Assembly: GCF_007829815.1 (NCBI RefSeq)
Contig: NZ_VIWT01000001.1
Coordinates: 372,001 to 436,000, forward strand
DNA: 64,000 nt
Direction: 5' to 3'
Source of the DNA: Kitasatospora viridis
Lineage (GTDB): Bacteria > Actinomycetota > Actinomycetes > Streptomycetales > Streptomycetaceae
This document shows, one piece after another, positions 32,767 to 40,349 of this stretch. Position 1 is the first letter of the stretch; the number at the start of each line of letters is the position of its first letter. The position numbers and the translations under genes are program-made. Under the pieces are notes generated by a model that saw only the letters and a program-made list of their open reading frames with translations, ran no database searches and was not told the DNA's origin.

Positions 32767-34133
32767 CGCGCCTCCCGGGCGGCCGCCTCGATCGCCTCGG
32801 CGAGCCGGTCCAGCACCGCCCGGGCCTGTTCGTCGGTGATGGTGAGCGGGGGCAGTAGCCGCAGCACCGCGTCGTGCCGCCCGCCCAGTTCGACGATCAG
32901 CCCGCGCGCCAGGCAGGCCTCGCGGACCCGCACGGCGAGCGCCGGGTCGGCCGGGCGGGCGCCGCACGCGTCCGGTTCGCCGGCCGGGTCCACCAGTTCC
33001 ACGCCGATCATCAGCCCGCGCCCGCGGACGTCGCCGATCACCGGCAACCGCTGCTGCAGCTGCGTCAGTTCGCCCGTCAGGAACCGCCCGACCCGGTCGG
33101 CGCGGTCGGCCAGCCCGTGCTCGGCCACGTACCGCAGGGTGGCCGCGCCGGCCGCCATGGCCAGCGTGTTGCCCCGGAAGGTGCCGGTGTGCGCACCGGG
33201 GCGCCAGCCGTCGAACTGCGGCCGGTAGACCAGCACGGCGAGCGGCAGGCTGCCGCCGATCGCCTTGGAGAGCACCATCGCGTCGGGCACGATCCCGCTG
33301 TGCTGCACGGCCCACATCGCGCCGGTGCGGCCCACCCCGGTCTGCACCTCGTCGACGATCAGCGGGATGCCGCGCTCGGCGGTGATCCGGCGCATCTCGC
33401 GCAGCCAGCCGTCGGGCGCGGGCACGGCGCCGCCCTCGCCCTGCACGGCTTCCAGGATCATCGCGGCGGGCGGCAGCACCCCGCCCGCCGGGTCGTCCAG
33501 CAGCCGCTCGGTGTAGCGGGCGGCGACCCGCTCGCCCGCTTCCCCGCCGAGCCCGAACGGGCAGCGGTAGGCGAAGGGGTAGGGCAGCCGGGTGACCTCG
33601 CCGCCGCTGGGCAGCGCCTCCTTGACGGCCACGTTGCCGCTGACCGCGAGCGCGCCCGCCGTCATCCCGTGGTAGCCGCCGGTGAAGGCGAGGGTGCCGC
33701 GCCGGCCGGTGGCGGTCTGCATCAGCTTGAGCGCCGCCTCGACGGCGTCAGTGCCGGCCGGGCCGCAGAAGTGCACCCGGGCGCCGTCCGCGAACTCGGC
33801 GGGCAGGCTCTCCAGCAGGGTGGTGGTGAAGTCGTCCTTCTCGGCGGTGGCCAGGTCGAGCAGGTGCAGCGGGGCGCCGCTGTCCAGGGTGCGGCGGATG
33901 GCGGCGAGCACCACCGGGTGGTTGTGGCCGAGGGCGAGGGTGCCGGCGCCGGCCAGGCAGTCCAGGTAGCGGCGGCCGTCGGCGCCTTCGACGGTCATCC
34001 CGCTGGCCCGCACGGGCACGATCGGGAAGGAGCGGGCGTAGGTCCGGGCGGCCGACTCGCGCACCCGCTGGCGGCGCAGGATCGCCTCCGCGGGCGGGGC
34101 GGACAGCTCGTCGGCAGGGGCGATGAGGGTCAC
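32763..34133 (-). CDS. Diaminobutyrate--2-oxoglutarate aminotransferase
   Basis: 456 residues from a GTG preceded by GGAGG. It is a class III PLP aminotransferase of the DABA type: AGAGTLALGHNHPVV, FCGPAGTDAVEAALKLMQTA, FTGGYHGMT, LIVDEVQTGVGRTG and the PLP lysine K290 in LSKAIGG. The FCGPAGTDAVEAA stretch and partner decarboxylase fit RhbA/EctB-like enzymes making L-2,4-diaminobutyrate from aspartate semialdehyde. Ectoine genes are absent and the downstream gene is a decarboxylase, so 1,3-diaminopropane is the expected product of the pair. The iron box 14 nt upstream indicates repression when iron is plentiful. Confidence 0.92.
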   Translation of the reverse strand: MTLIAPADELSAPPAEAILRRQRVRESAARTYARSFPIVPVRASGMTVEGADGRRYLDCLAGAGTLALGHNHPVVLAAIRRTLDSGAPLHLLDLATAEKDDFTTTLLESLPAEFADGARVHFCGPAGTDAVEAALKLMQTATGRRGTLAFTGGYHGMTAGALAVSGNVAVKEALPSGGEVTRLPYPFAYRCPFGLGGEAGERVAARYTERLLDDPAGGVLPPAAMILEAVQGEGGAVPAPDGWLREMRRITAERGIPLIVDEVQTGVGRTGAMWAVQHSGIVPDAMVLSKAIGGSLPLAVLVYRPQFDGWRPGAHTGTFRGNTLAMAAGAATLRYVAEHGLADRADRVGRFLTGELTQLQQRLPVIGDVRGRGLMIGVELVDPAGEPDACGARPADPALAVRVREACLARGLIVELGGRHDAVLRLLPPLTITDEQARAVLDRLAEAIEAAAREAR

Positions 34134-34146
34134 GGCACCTCCAAGG

Positions 34147-34165
34147 TTAGGTAAGGCTAACCTTA
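34147..34165. promoter_or_regulatory. Iron box (DmdR/IdeR-type operator)
   Basis: TTAGGTAAGGCTAACCTTA fits the actinobacterial iron box (TTAGGTTAGGCTCACCTAA-like) and has the outer palindrome AAGGTTAG/CTAACCTT (34143-34164). It lies 14 nt before the aminotransferase start, where the iron-loaded repressor would block transcription. Confidence 0.85.
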
Positions 34166-34239
34166 GCTCAGTGCCGCAGTGCTCTCCGCTCCACCCGGTA
34201 CAACGAACCGGCCGCCCGCCGGTTACCCCTGACGGCGGG

Positions 34240-34917
34240 TCAGGCCGTCCGCCCCGGCGTCACCAGGCCGCTCTCGTAGGCCAGCACCACCGCCTGGGCC
34301 CGGCTGGAGAGGTTGAGCTTGGCCATCGCCCGGTTCAGGTGGGTCTTCACGGTGGCCACGCTGACCAGCAGCCGCTCCGCGATCTCCGGGTTGGACAGCC
34401 CCCGCCCGACCAGCCGCAGCACGTCCAGCTCACGGCCCGTCAACGGGTCCAGGTCGGGCGGGTTCCCGCCCAGCGGCACCGCGTCCACCCGGTCGGCGCA
34501 GGCGTCGACCAGCCGGTCGACCACACTCGGCGAGAAGAGCATGTCCCCCGCCGCCACCGTCTCGACGGCGGCCAGCAGCCGCTCCGGCGGGGTGTCCTTC
34601 ACCAGGAACCCGGCGGCCCCGGCGCGCAGCGCGGCGTGCACGTACTCGTCCAGGTCGAAGGTGGTCAGCATGATCACCCGGGGCGCCGGCTCGACGGCCT
34701 CCGCGAGGATCCGGGCGGTGGCCGCGATGCCGTCCGGACCCCCGGGCATCCGGATGTCCATCAGCACCACGTCCGGCCGGGTCGCGGCGGCCAGCGCGAT
34801 CGCCTCGGTCCCGGACGCGGCCTCCCCCACCACCTCCAGACCGGGCATGGAGCGCAGCAGCGCGGCCAGGGCGACCCGGATCAGCGCCTGGTCGTCCACC
34901 ACCAATACCCGTGTCAC
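34240..34917 (-). CDS. NarL/LuxR-family response regulator, orphan
   Basis: 225 residues. The receiver has VLVVDDQALIR, the phosphoacceptor Asp in VVLMDIRMPGG, Thr in MLTTFD and Lys in FLVKDT. The output domain is a LuxR helix-turn-helix (LTGRELDVLRLVGRGLSNPE, then VATVKTHLNRAMAKL). No histidine kinase gene adjoins it. Upstream is an unknown protein and downstream, on the same strand, the iron-box operon, with its own regulatory site. Whether it controls either is unknown. Confidence 0.93.
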   Translation of the reverse strand: MTRVLVVDDQALIRVALAALLRSMPGLEVVGEAASGTEAIALAAATRPDVVLMDIRMPGGPDGIAATARILAEAVEPAPRVIMLTTFDLDEYVHAALRAGAAGFLVKDTPPERLLAAVETVAAGDMLFSPSVVDRLVDACADRVDAVPLGGNPPDLDPLTGRELDVLRLVGRGLSNPEIAERLLVSVATVKTHLNRAMAKLNLSSRAQAVVLAYESGLVTPGRTA

Positions 34918-35016
34918 GCCTGCGGTCCTCCCCGTACCAGCAGCACAGTCGACCGCCCCACCATACTTGGAGGATCCGCCAAAGACCGGCGGCGGGGCCC
35001 GCTCGCCCTGTCCGGG

Positions 35017-36003
35017 TCAGCCGTCGTCCCGCCCGCTGACCGCCCAGGCCAGCCCGCTGGCCGGATCCTCCAGCGCCAGGTGCAGGTGCCAGATCTCGTC
35101 GGCCGGCTCGCACCAGGTGAAGCAACGCATCCGGGCGACCAGCGCGTCCACCTCGGCCGGCCCGCAGCGCCCCAGCGGGTCGGCCATCGCGGCCAGCACC
35201 CGCCAGACGGCGAGCCGGCCGCGCGCCGCGCCCTGCGAGCGCCCGTGCGCGCCGACCCCGGAGCCGACCCGGACCAGGGCGGGGTAGGCGGCGGCGAACG
35301 GCAGGTAGCCGGCGGTGACCGGGCCGGTCCGGGCGGCCGGGCAGAGCAGCGCGGCGGCCTGCGGGGCGGTGCCCATGGTGCAGCGGGCGTCCAGCCAGTC
35401 GCCGAGGGCGGCCAGCGCGGCCGTGGCCGGGCGGACCGGCCCGGGCAGCGGCCGGGCGGGCGGCGGCAGCGGCATCGGGGCCAGGCCCTCCCGGCTGTCC
35501 GGGAGGGGGTAGTGCGCGGTGGCCGCCCGGCCGTCCCGCCCGTAGACGGTGACCCGGGCGGCGGGCTCCCAGCCGGCCGTCTCCCAGGGGTGCAGGTCGA
35601 GCGGCGCGGGGCCGGCGCGGTGCTGATCGCCCGTCAGGCCCTGCTGATCCTGCGCCAGCCGGTCGCCGAGCAGCACCCTGGTGTGCGCGACCAGGGTGCG
35701 GACCGGCGCGGGCAGCGGCAGCGGGGCCAGCACGGCCCAGGTGTGCCGGCGGGCCAGTACCTCCCAGAGCGGGCCGACCCAGCCGTCCCGCTCGCCGGCC
35801 GCGCCCGGTCCGGCGACCGGGTCGAAGAGGGCGGCGGCGAGCGCGGCGGGGGCGCCGAGGGCGATCTCGTGGCCGAGCACGGCGGCCGACCGGCCGTGCT
35901 CCCCGGGGGCGGCGGTCCTGGTCCGGCGGAAGCCGTCGAGCAGCGCCGTCCAGTGCTCCGGGGAGCGCGGTCCGGTCGGCCGGCCGTGCTGACGCGTGAT
36001 CAT
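35017..36003 (-). CDS. Conserved-looking cytoplasmic protein, unknown function
   Basis: 328 residues from the ATG at 36003. TACGCT lies 7 nt before it with no Shine-Dalgarno, indicating a leaderless start; a GTG 30 nt further upstream would include that -10 in the coding part. The protein is Ala/Arg/Pro-rich and helical, with no signal peptide or membrane segment. Segments such as GRLAVWRVLAAMADPLGRCG and CFTWCEPADEIWHLHLALED look like a conserved core. I do not recognise the family with confidence. It is divergent from modABC. Confidence 0.7.
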   Translation of the reverse strand: MITRQHGRPTGPRSPEHWTALLDGFRRTRTAAPGEHGRSAAVLGHEIALGAPAALAAALFDPVAGPGAAGERDGWVGPLWEVLARRHTWAVLAPLPLPAPVRTLVAHTRVLLGDRLAQDQQGLTGDQHRAGPAPLDLHPWETAGWEPAARVTVYGRDGRAATAHYPLPDSREGLAPMPLPPPARPLPGPVRPATAALAALGDWLDARCTMGTAPQAAALLCPAARTGPVTAGYLPFAAAYPALVRVGSGVGAHGRSQGAARGRLAVWRVLAAMADPLGRCGPAEVDALVARMRCFTWCEPADEIWHLHLALEDPASGLAWAVSGRDDG

Positions 36004-36334
36004 ATTTGTCAGCGTACGGTCCAAATCGGCCACTCCCGGTCAGCACCGCGCTCCGGTGCGTCGCCGCAGCTCACCGGGGTGCGCGTTCGCACAGCGGGGC
36101 AGCGGGCTCCGGTGAACCGGCCTGTGCGAAGACACAAGGGATTCAAGGCTTGCATTTGCGGCACTATGATCGCCACGGCGGCCGCACCTGCAAGCCCAGA
36201 CGCGTTCCGACACGGGTCCGAGCAGCAGCGGGTCCGCCGCCGGGGCCGCCCTCTTCCGCCGCACACCGCGGCGGACCGGCCCGCACCTGACCGCACCGCC
36301 GGGACCCGCCAGGCCCGGCAGGAGGGGAACGTTC
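36004..36334. other. Divergent region upstream of modA
   Basis: 331 nt holding the leaderless -10 TACGCT of the leftward gene (36016-36011). On the plus strand TTCAAG, 17 nt, then TATGAT (36142-36170) is a promoter candidate for modABC, leaving a ~158-nt untranslated leader. No riboswitch fold could be assigned by eye. Confidence 0.5.
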
Positions 36335-37258
36335 ATGATCACCGCCCCGACCCGGGTCGCCGCCGCGACCGCCGCCGTCCTCGCACTGGCCGTCGGCCTC
36401 ACCGCCTGCTCCAGCTCGGGCGGCGGCGCCAAGTCCTCGGGCACCCCGGCCGCCGCCGGCTCGCCGGCCCTCTCCGGCACCGTGACCGTCTTCGCCGCCG
36501 CCTCGCTCCAGGGCACCTTCACCGACCTCGGCAAGAAGTTCGAGGCCGCCCACCCGGGCACCTCGGTGAAGTTCAACTTCGGCGGCAGCTCCCAGCTGGC
36601 CCAGAGCATCGTCAGCGGCGCCCCGGCCGACGTCTTCGCCGCCGCCTCGCCGGCCACCATGAAGACCGTCACCGACGCCAAGGACAACGCGAGCGACCCC
36701 AAGGTGTTCGTCCGCAACACCCTGGAGATCGCCGTCCCCAAGGGCAACCCGAAGCACATCGCCACCCTCAAGGACCTGGCCGCCCCCGGCATCAAGGTCG
36801 CGCTGTGCGCCCCGCAGGTGCCGTGCGGCTCGGCGGCGCAGTCCGCGCTCAAGATCGGCGGCGTCAACCTGACCCCGGTCACCCAGGAGCAGGACGTCAA
36901 GAGCGCGCTGACCAAGGTCGAGCTGGGCGAGGTCGACGCGTCGATCGTCTACCAGACCGATGTGAAGGCCGATCAGGGCAAGATCGACGGTGTGGACTTC
37001 GCCGAGGCCGCCAAGGCCATCAACGACTACCCGATCGCCGACCTCGCCAAGGCGCCCAACCCGGCGGCGGCCAAGGCCTTCGTCGAGTTCGTCGAGTCGG
37101 CCGCGGGCGAGCAGGTGCTGACCGCCGCCGGCTTCCAGCAGCCGACCACCGGCGGCGAGCCGGCCGGTGCCGCCTCCACCCCGGCCTCGGCCGCGCCGTC
37201 GGGTTCCGCGTCCGCCGCGCCGTCCGCCGCGCCGTCGGCCTCCGCCTCGGCTCAGTGA
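36335..37258 (+). CDS. modA: Molybdate ABC transporter substrate-binding lipoprotein
   Basis: 307 residues with a lipoprotein signal (lipobox LTAC, Cys at ~25). The periplasmic-binding-protein fold of ModA follows: VFAAASLQGTFTDLGKKFE, then FGGSSQLAQSIVSGAPADVF and ASIVYQTDVKA. The oxyanion-binding Ser residues in AAAS and GGSSQ are present. The C-terminal ~45 residues are an Ala/Ser/Pro-rich tail not usual in ModA. It captures molybdate (or tungstate) at the cell surface for ModB and ModC. It overlaps modB as GTGA. Confidence 0.95.
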   Translation: MITAPTRVAAATAAVLALAVGLTACSSSGGGAKSSGTPAAAGSPALSGTVTVFAAASLQGTFTDLGKKFEAAHPGTSVKFNFGGSSQLAQSIVSGAPADVFAAASPATMKTVTDAKDNASDPKVFVRNTLEIAVPKGNPKHIATLKDLAAPGIKVALCAPQVPCGSAAQSALKIGGVNLTPVTQEQDVKSALTKVELGEVDASIVYQTDVKADQGKIDGVDFAEAAKAINDYPIADLAKAPNPAAAKAFVEFVESAAGEQVLTAAGFQQPTTGGEPAGAASTPASAAPSGSASAAPSAAPSASASAQ

Positions 37259-38052
37259 GCCGGCGCGCCTCCCGGAGCCGGATCCCGGTGGCACTGCTGC
37301 TGCCGGGGCTGCTCGGGCTGCTGTTCCTGGTGCTGCCGCTGGTCGGGCTGCTGGTCCGGGCCCCGTGGCGGTCGCTGCCGGCGCAGCTGTCCAGCGCCGA
37401 CGTCTGGGAGGCGCTGAAGCTCTCGCTGATCTGCGCCACCTCGGCGACCGGCGTCTCGCTGGTCCTCGGGGTGCCGCTGGCCTGGCTGCTGGCCCGCACC
37501 GAGTTCCCCGGGCGGCGGCTGGTCCGGGCGCTGGTCACCCTGCCGCTGGTGCTGCCGCCGGTGGTCGGCGGTGTCGCGCTGCTGCTGGTGCTGGGCCGCA
37601 ACGGGATCGTCGGCCGCTGGCTGGACTCGGCCTTCGGCTACACCCTGCCGTTCACCACCACCGGCGTGATCGTGGCCGAGGCCTTCGTCGCGATGCCGTT
37701 CCTGGTGATCAGCGTGGAGGGCGCGCTGCGGGCCGCCGACCCCCGCTACGAGGAGGCCGCGGCCACCCTCGGCGCCTCCCGGCTGACCGCCTTCCGCCGG
37801 GTGACGCTGCCGCTGGTCGCCCCGGGGGTGGCGGCCGGGGCGGTGCTCGCCTGGGCCCGGGCGCTCGGCGAGTTCGGCGCCACCATCACCTTCGCGGGCA
37901 ACTTCCCCGGCCGCACCCAGACCATGCCGCTGGCGGTCTACCTGGCGATGGAGAACGACCCGGAGGCGGCGATCGCGCTCAGCCTGGTGCTGCTCGCGGT
38001 CTCCGTCGCCGTGCTGGCCGGGCTGCGCGGCCGCTGGATGAGCACGCCGTGA
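37255..38052 (+). CDS. modB: Molybdate ABC transporter permease
   Basis: 265 residues from the GTG overlapping the modA stop. About six transmembrane segments are seen, with the ABC-permease EAA loop (EEAAATLGASRLTAFRRVTL) and the ModB-like GEFGATITFAGNFPGRTQTM. It forms the membrane channel for molybdate import. The start is fixed by the GTGA overlap. modC begins 14 nt downstream. Confidence 0.95.
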   Translation: MSRRASRSRIPVALLLPGLLGLLFLVLPLVGLLVRAPWRSLPAQLSSADVWEALKLSLICATSATGVSLVLGVPLAWLLARTEFPGRRLVRALVTLPLVLPPVVGGVALLLVLGRNGIVGRWLDSAFGYTLPFTTTGVIVAEAFVAMPFLVISVEGALRAADPRYEEAAATLGASRLTAFRRVTLPLVAPGVAAGAVLAWARALGEFGATITFAGNFPGRTQTMPLAVYLAMENDPEAAIALSLVLLAVSVAVLAGLRGRWMSTP

Positions 38053-38066
38053 CGGAGGATCAGCTG

Positions 38067-39140
38067 ATGGACGCTCCGAGCGCGCCGGCCGGACTGGACG
38101 CCCGGCTGCGGGTCACCCGCCCGGGCTTCGACCTCGACCTCGCCCTCGCCGCCCGCCCCGGCGAGGTGGTGGCCCTGCTCGGCCCGAACGGCGCCGGCAA
38201 GTCCACCGCGCTGCGGGCGCTGGCCGGCCTGCTGCCGCTGGACGGCGGCCGCCTGACGCTGGACGGCACGGTGCTGGCCGACCCGGCCGCCCGGGTGCAC
38301 GTCCCGCCAGAGCACCGGCCGGTCGGCGTGGTCTTCCAGGACTACCTGCTCTTCCCGCACCTGTCCGCGCTGGACAACGTCGCCTTCGGCCTGCGCTGCC
38401 GGGGCCGGGCCAAGGCCGCGGCCCGGGCCGAGGCCGCCGAGTGGCTGGACCGGCTCGGCCTGGCCGAGCACGCCGCCGCCCGGCCCGGCCGGCTCTCCGG
38501 CGGCCAGGCCCAGCGGGTGGCGCTCGGCCGGGCGCTCGCGGTGCGGCCCCGGCTGCTGCTGCTGGACGAGCCGCTGGCCGCGCTGGACGCCCGCACCCGG
38601 CTGGACGTGCGCGCCCAGCTGCGGCGCCACCTGGCCGAGTTCGAGGCGGTCGCGGTGCTGGTGACGCACGATCCGCTGGACGCCATGGTGCTGGCCGACC
38701 GGCTGGTGGTGATCGAGCAGGGGCGCGAGGTGCAGTCCGGCACGCCCGAGCAGGTCTCCCGGCACCCGCGCACCGACTACATCGCCCGCCTGGTCGGCCT
38801 CAACCTCTACCGCGGCGAGGCCGCCGGGCGCGAGGTCGAGCTGCCGGGCGGGGTCCGGCTGGCCACCGCCGAGGAGCTGACCGGCCCCGCGTTCGCGGCC
38901 TTCCCGCCGGCCGCCGTCACCCTGCACCGGTCGCGTCCGGACAGCAGCGCCCGCAACTGCTGGGAGCTCACCGTCACCGGCCTCGACCTGCACGGCGACC
39001 TGGTCCGCGCCGAGCTGGCCGGCCCGCTCGACCTGGCCGCCGACCTGACCCCGACCGCCGTGCACGACCTCGACCTCGCCACCGGCTCCCGGGTCTGGGC
39101 CACCGTCAAGGCCGCCCAGACCCGCGCCTACCCGGCCTGA
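38067..39140 (+). CDS. modC: Molybdate ABC transporter ATPase
   Basis: 357 residues from the ATG at 38067, which has GGAGG at 8 nt; a GTG at 38049 overlaps modB but is less well placed. Walker A is GPNGAGKST, Q-loop VVFQDYLLFPHLS, signature LSGGQAQRVALG and Walker B LLLLDEPLAALDARTR. After ~240 residues a C-terminal TOBE-like domain follows (LTVTGLDLHGDLVRAELAG), which binds molybdate in ModC proteins. It energises ModAB. Confidence 0.95.
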   Translation: MDAPSAPAGLDARLRVTRPGFDLDLALAARPGEVVALLGPNGAGKSTALRALAGLLPLDGGRLTLDGTVLADPAARVHVPPEHRPVGVVFQDYLLFPHLSALDNVAFGLRCRGRAKAAARAEAAEWLDRLGLAEHAAARPGRLSGGQAQRVALGRALAVRPRLLLLDEPLAALDARTRLDVRAQLRRHLAEFEAVAVLVTHDPLDAMVLADRLVVIEQGREVQSGTPEQVSRHPRTDYIARLVGLNLYRGEAAGREVELPGGVRLATAEELTGPAFAAFPPAAVTLHRSRPDSSARNCWELTVTGLDLHGDLVRAELAGPLDLAADLTPTAVHDLDLATGSRVWATVKAAQTRAYPA

Positions 39141-39147
39141 CGCCCCG

Positions 39148-40248
39148 TCAGCGCAGCACCGCCTCCACCAGGTCGGCGCCCAGCCGGGCGCTGGTGCCCA
39201 GGTCCAGCGAGTAGAGCACGTACCGGCCGCGGCGCTGGACGGTCAGCAGGCCAGCCTTGCGCAGCACGGCGAGGTGGCGGGAGACCTCGGGGGCGGTGAG
39301 CTGCCAGGCGGCGGCCAGCTCGCCGGTGCTGTGCGGGCCGCGCGCGATGGTGCGGGCCAGCCGCAGGCGGATCGGGTGGGCGAGCGCGGCCAGGCGGCGC
39401 TGCACCAGGTCGAGCGAGACGGCCTCCGGCAGCCCCGCCTCCGGCACCGGGTACTGCACGGTCGGCTGCCACCCCGTGGCGTGCACGGCCACCAGGTGCG
39501 GACGCCCGAAGGCACTGGGCACGAAGGTCAGGCCGCCCCGCTCGGTGGCGCTGACCGCGGTGTCCTGGAGCTTGTCCAGCACGATCCGCCGCCGCCCGTC
39601 CGCCGTCTGCTCCAGCGCGGCGGCCCCCGAGACCGCCGCGACGGCCGCCGCGAGACCGTGCCGGGCCAGCAGGTCGGCCTTGTGCCGGGCGTCGGCGGCG
39701 AGCGAGGGCAGCAGCTGCTGCCAGGTGTCGGCGAAGAACGCCTCGCCGCACTCCTCCAGCAGCCGCCGCACCCGGCGGCGCACCTCCCCCGGCTTGGCCA
39801 GCAGCAGTTCGGTGAAGGCCGCCTGCCGGGGCCCGCGGGCCGCCGCGAGCTCCCGGGCCCGCTCCCGGGCGCCCTCGTCGGTGAGCGGGGAGGCGGACTG
39901 CCGGTAGCTGAGCCGGGCGGCCCCGCAGCTGGTCAGCAGGGCGGCGGCCGCGTACCGCTCGTCGTCCACCCGGTCGACGGCGTCCAGCTCCTCGGCGAGC
40001 GTCGCGCCCGGCCGGGACGGGATCAGGAAGTCGGCCCGGGAGTGCCGCCAGAGGAAGTCCGCCTCGGTCAGCCGGTCGGCCAGCTCGGTGGGCAGCCGGG
40101 CGGCGGTCGCGGTCGCCCACCCGTGCAGGGTCGGGTGGTGCGCCGGCTCGGCGAGCAGGTGCAGCATCGCGGCGAGCTCGGCCAGCGGCGAGGGCGCGAA
40201 GAGCAGCCGGTCCTCGGGCAGGCCGGTGACGTCGATGGTGAGGCTCAC
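39148..40248 (-). CDS. ArsR-type regulator with N-terminal DUF5937-like domain
   Basis: 366 residues from a GTG at 40248. The N-terminal ~250 residues resemble the DUF5937 domain found in actinobacterial regulators (LLFAPSPLAELAAMLHLLAE). The C-terminal ~90 residues are an ArsR winged helix (RRLAALAHPIRLRLARTIAR, STGELAAAWQLTAPEVSRHL, then GRYVLYSLDL). No metal-binding Cys cluster is seen, so an organic ligand is likely. It is divergent from an MFS exporter across a perfect palindrome, the standard layout of a repressor and its efflux target. It is convergent with modC. Confidence 0.87.
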   Translation of the reverse strand: MSLTIDVTGLPEDRLLFAPSPLAELAAMLHLLAEPAHHPTLHGWATATAARLPTELADRLTEADFLWRHSRADFLIPSRPGATLAEELDAVDRVDDERYAAAALLTSCGAARLSYRQSASPLTDEGARERARELAAARGPRQAAFTELLLAKPGEVRRRVRRLLEECGEAFFADTWQQLLPSLAADARHKADLLARHGLAAAVAAVSGAAALEQTADGRRRIVLDKLQDTAVSATERGGLTFVPSAFGRPHLVAVHATGWQPTVQYPVPEAGLPEAVSLDLVQRRLAALAHPIRLRLARTIARGPHSTGELAAAWQLTAPEVSRHLAVLRKAGLLTVQRRGRYVLYSLDLGTSARLGADLVEAVLR

Positions 40249-40291
40249 GGACCGGAATCCTGCCAGCCGGCCCCGGCGCCGTCGGCACCGG

Positions 40292-40308
40292 TTGACGGGA
40301 GTCGTCAA
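40292..40308. promoter_or_regulatory. Palindromic operator between ArsR-type regulator and MFS exporter
   Basis: TTGACG-GGAGT-CGTCAA is a perfect 6+5+6 palindrome in the 101-nt divergent region. Each arm could also serve as a -35 hexamer, so a bound repressor could close both promoters. Confidence 0.65.
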
Positions 40309-40349
40309 TCCGCGTGCCCGCCCGGTCGGCGGTGACGGACGGTCTGTCC

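Noticed and set aside
31279..34133. Ectoine biosynthesis (EctB-like aminotransferase)
   Set aside because: No ectA or ectC follows; the partner is a decarboxylase and the promoter carries an iron box.
28748..34133. Complete siderophore gene cluster
   Set aside because: No NIS synthetase, N-hydroxylase, exporter or siderophore-binding protein is encoded in the region.
36006..36290. 94-codon plus-strand open frame upstream of modA
   Set aside because: No ribosome-binding site, no recognisable domain; it overlaps the promoter region of two divergent genes.
34123..37254. Very long plus-strand open frame running into modB
   Set aside because: Only the last 265 codons (modB) have real protein features. 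The rest lies antisense to the response regulator and unknown gene and in another frame over modA.
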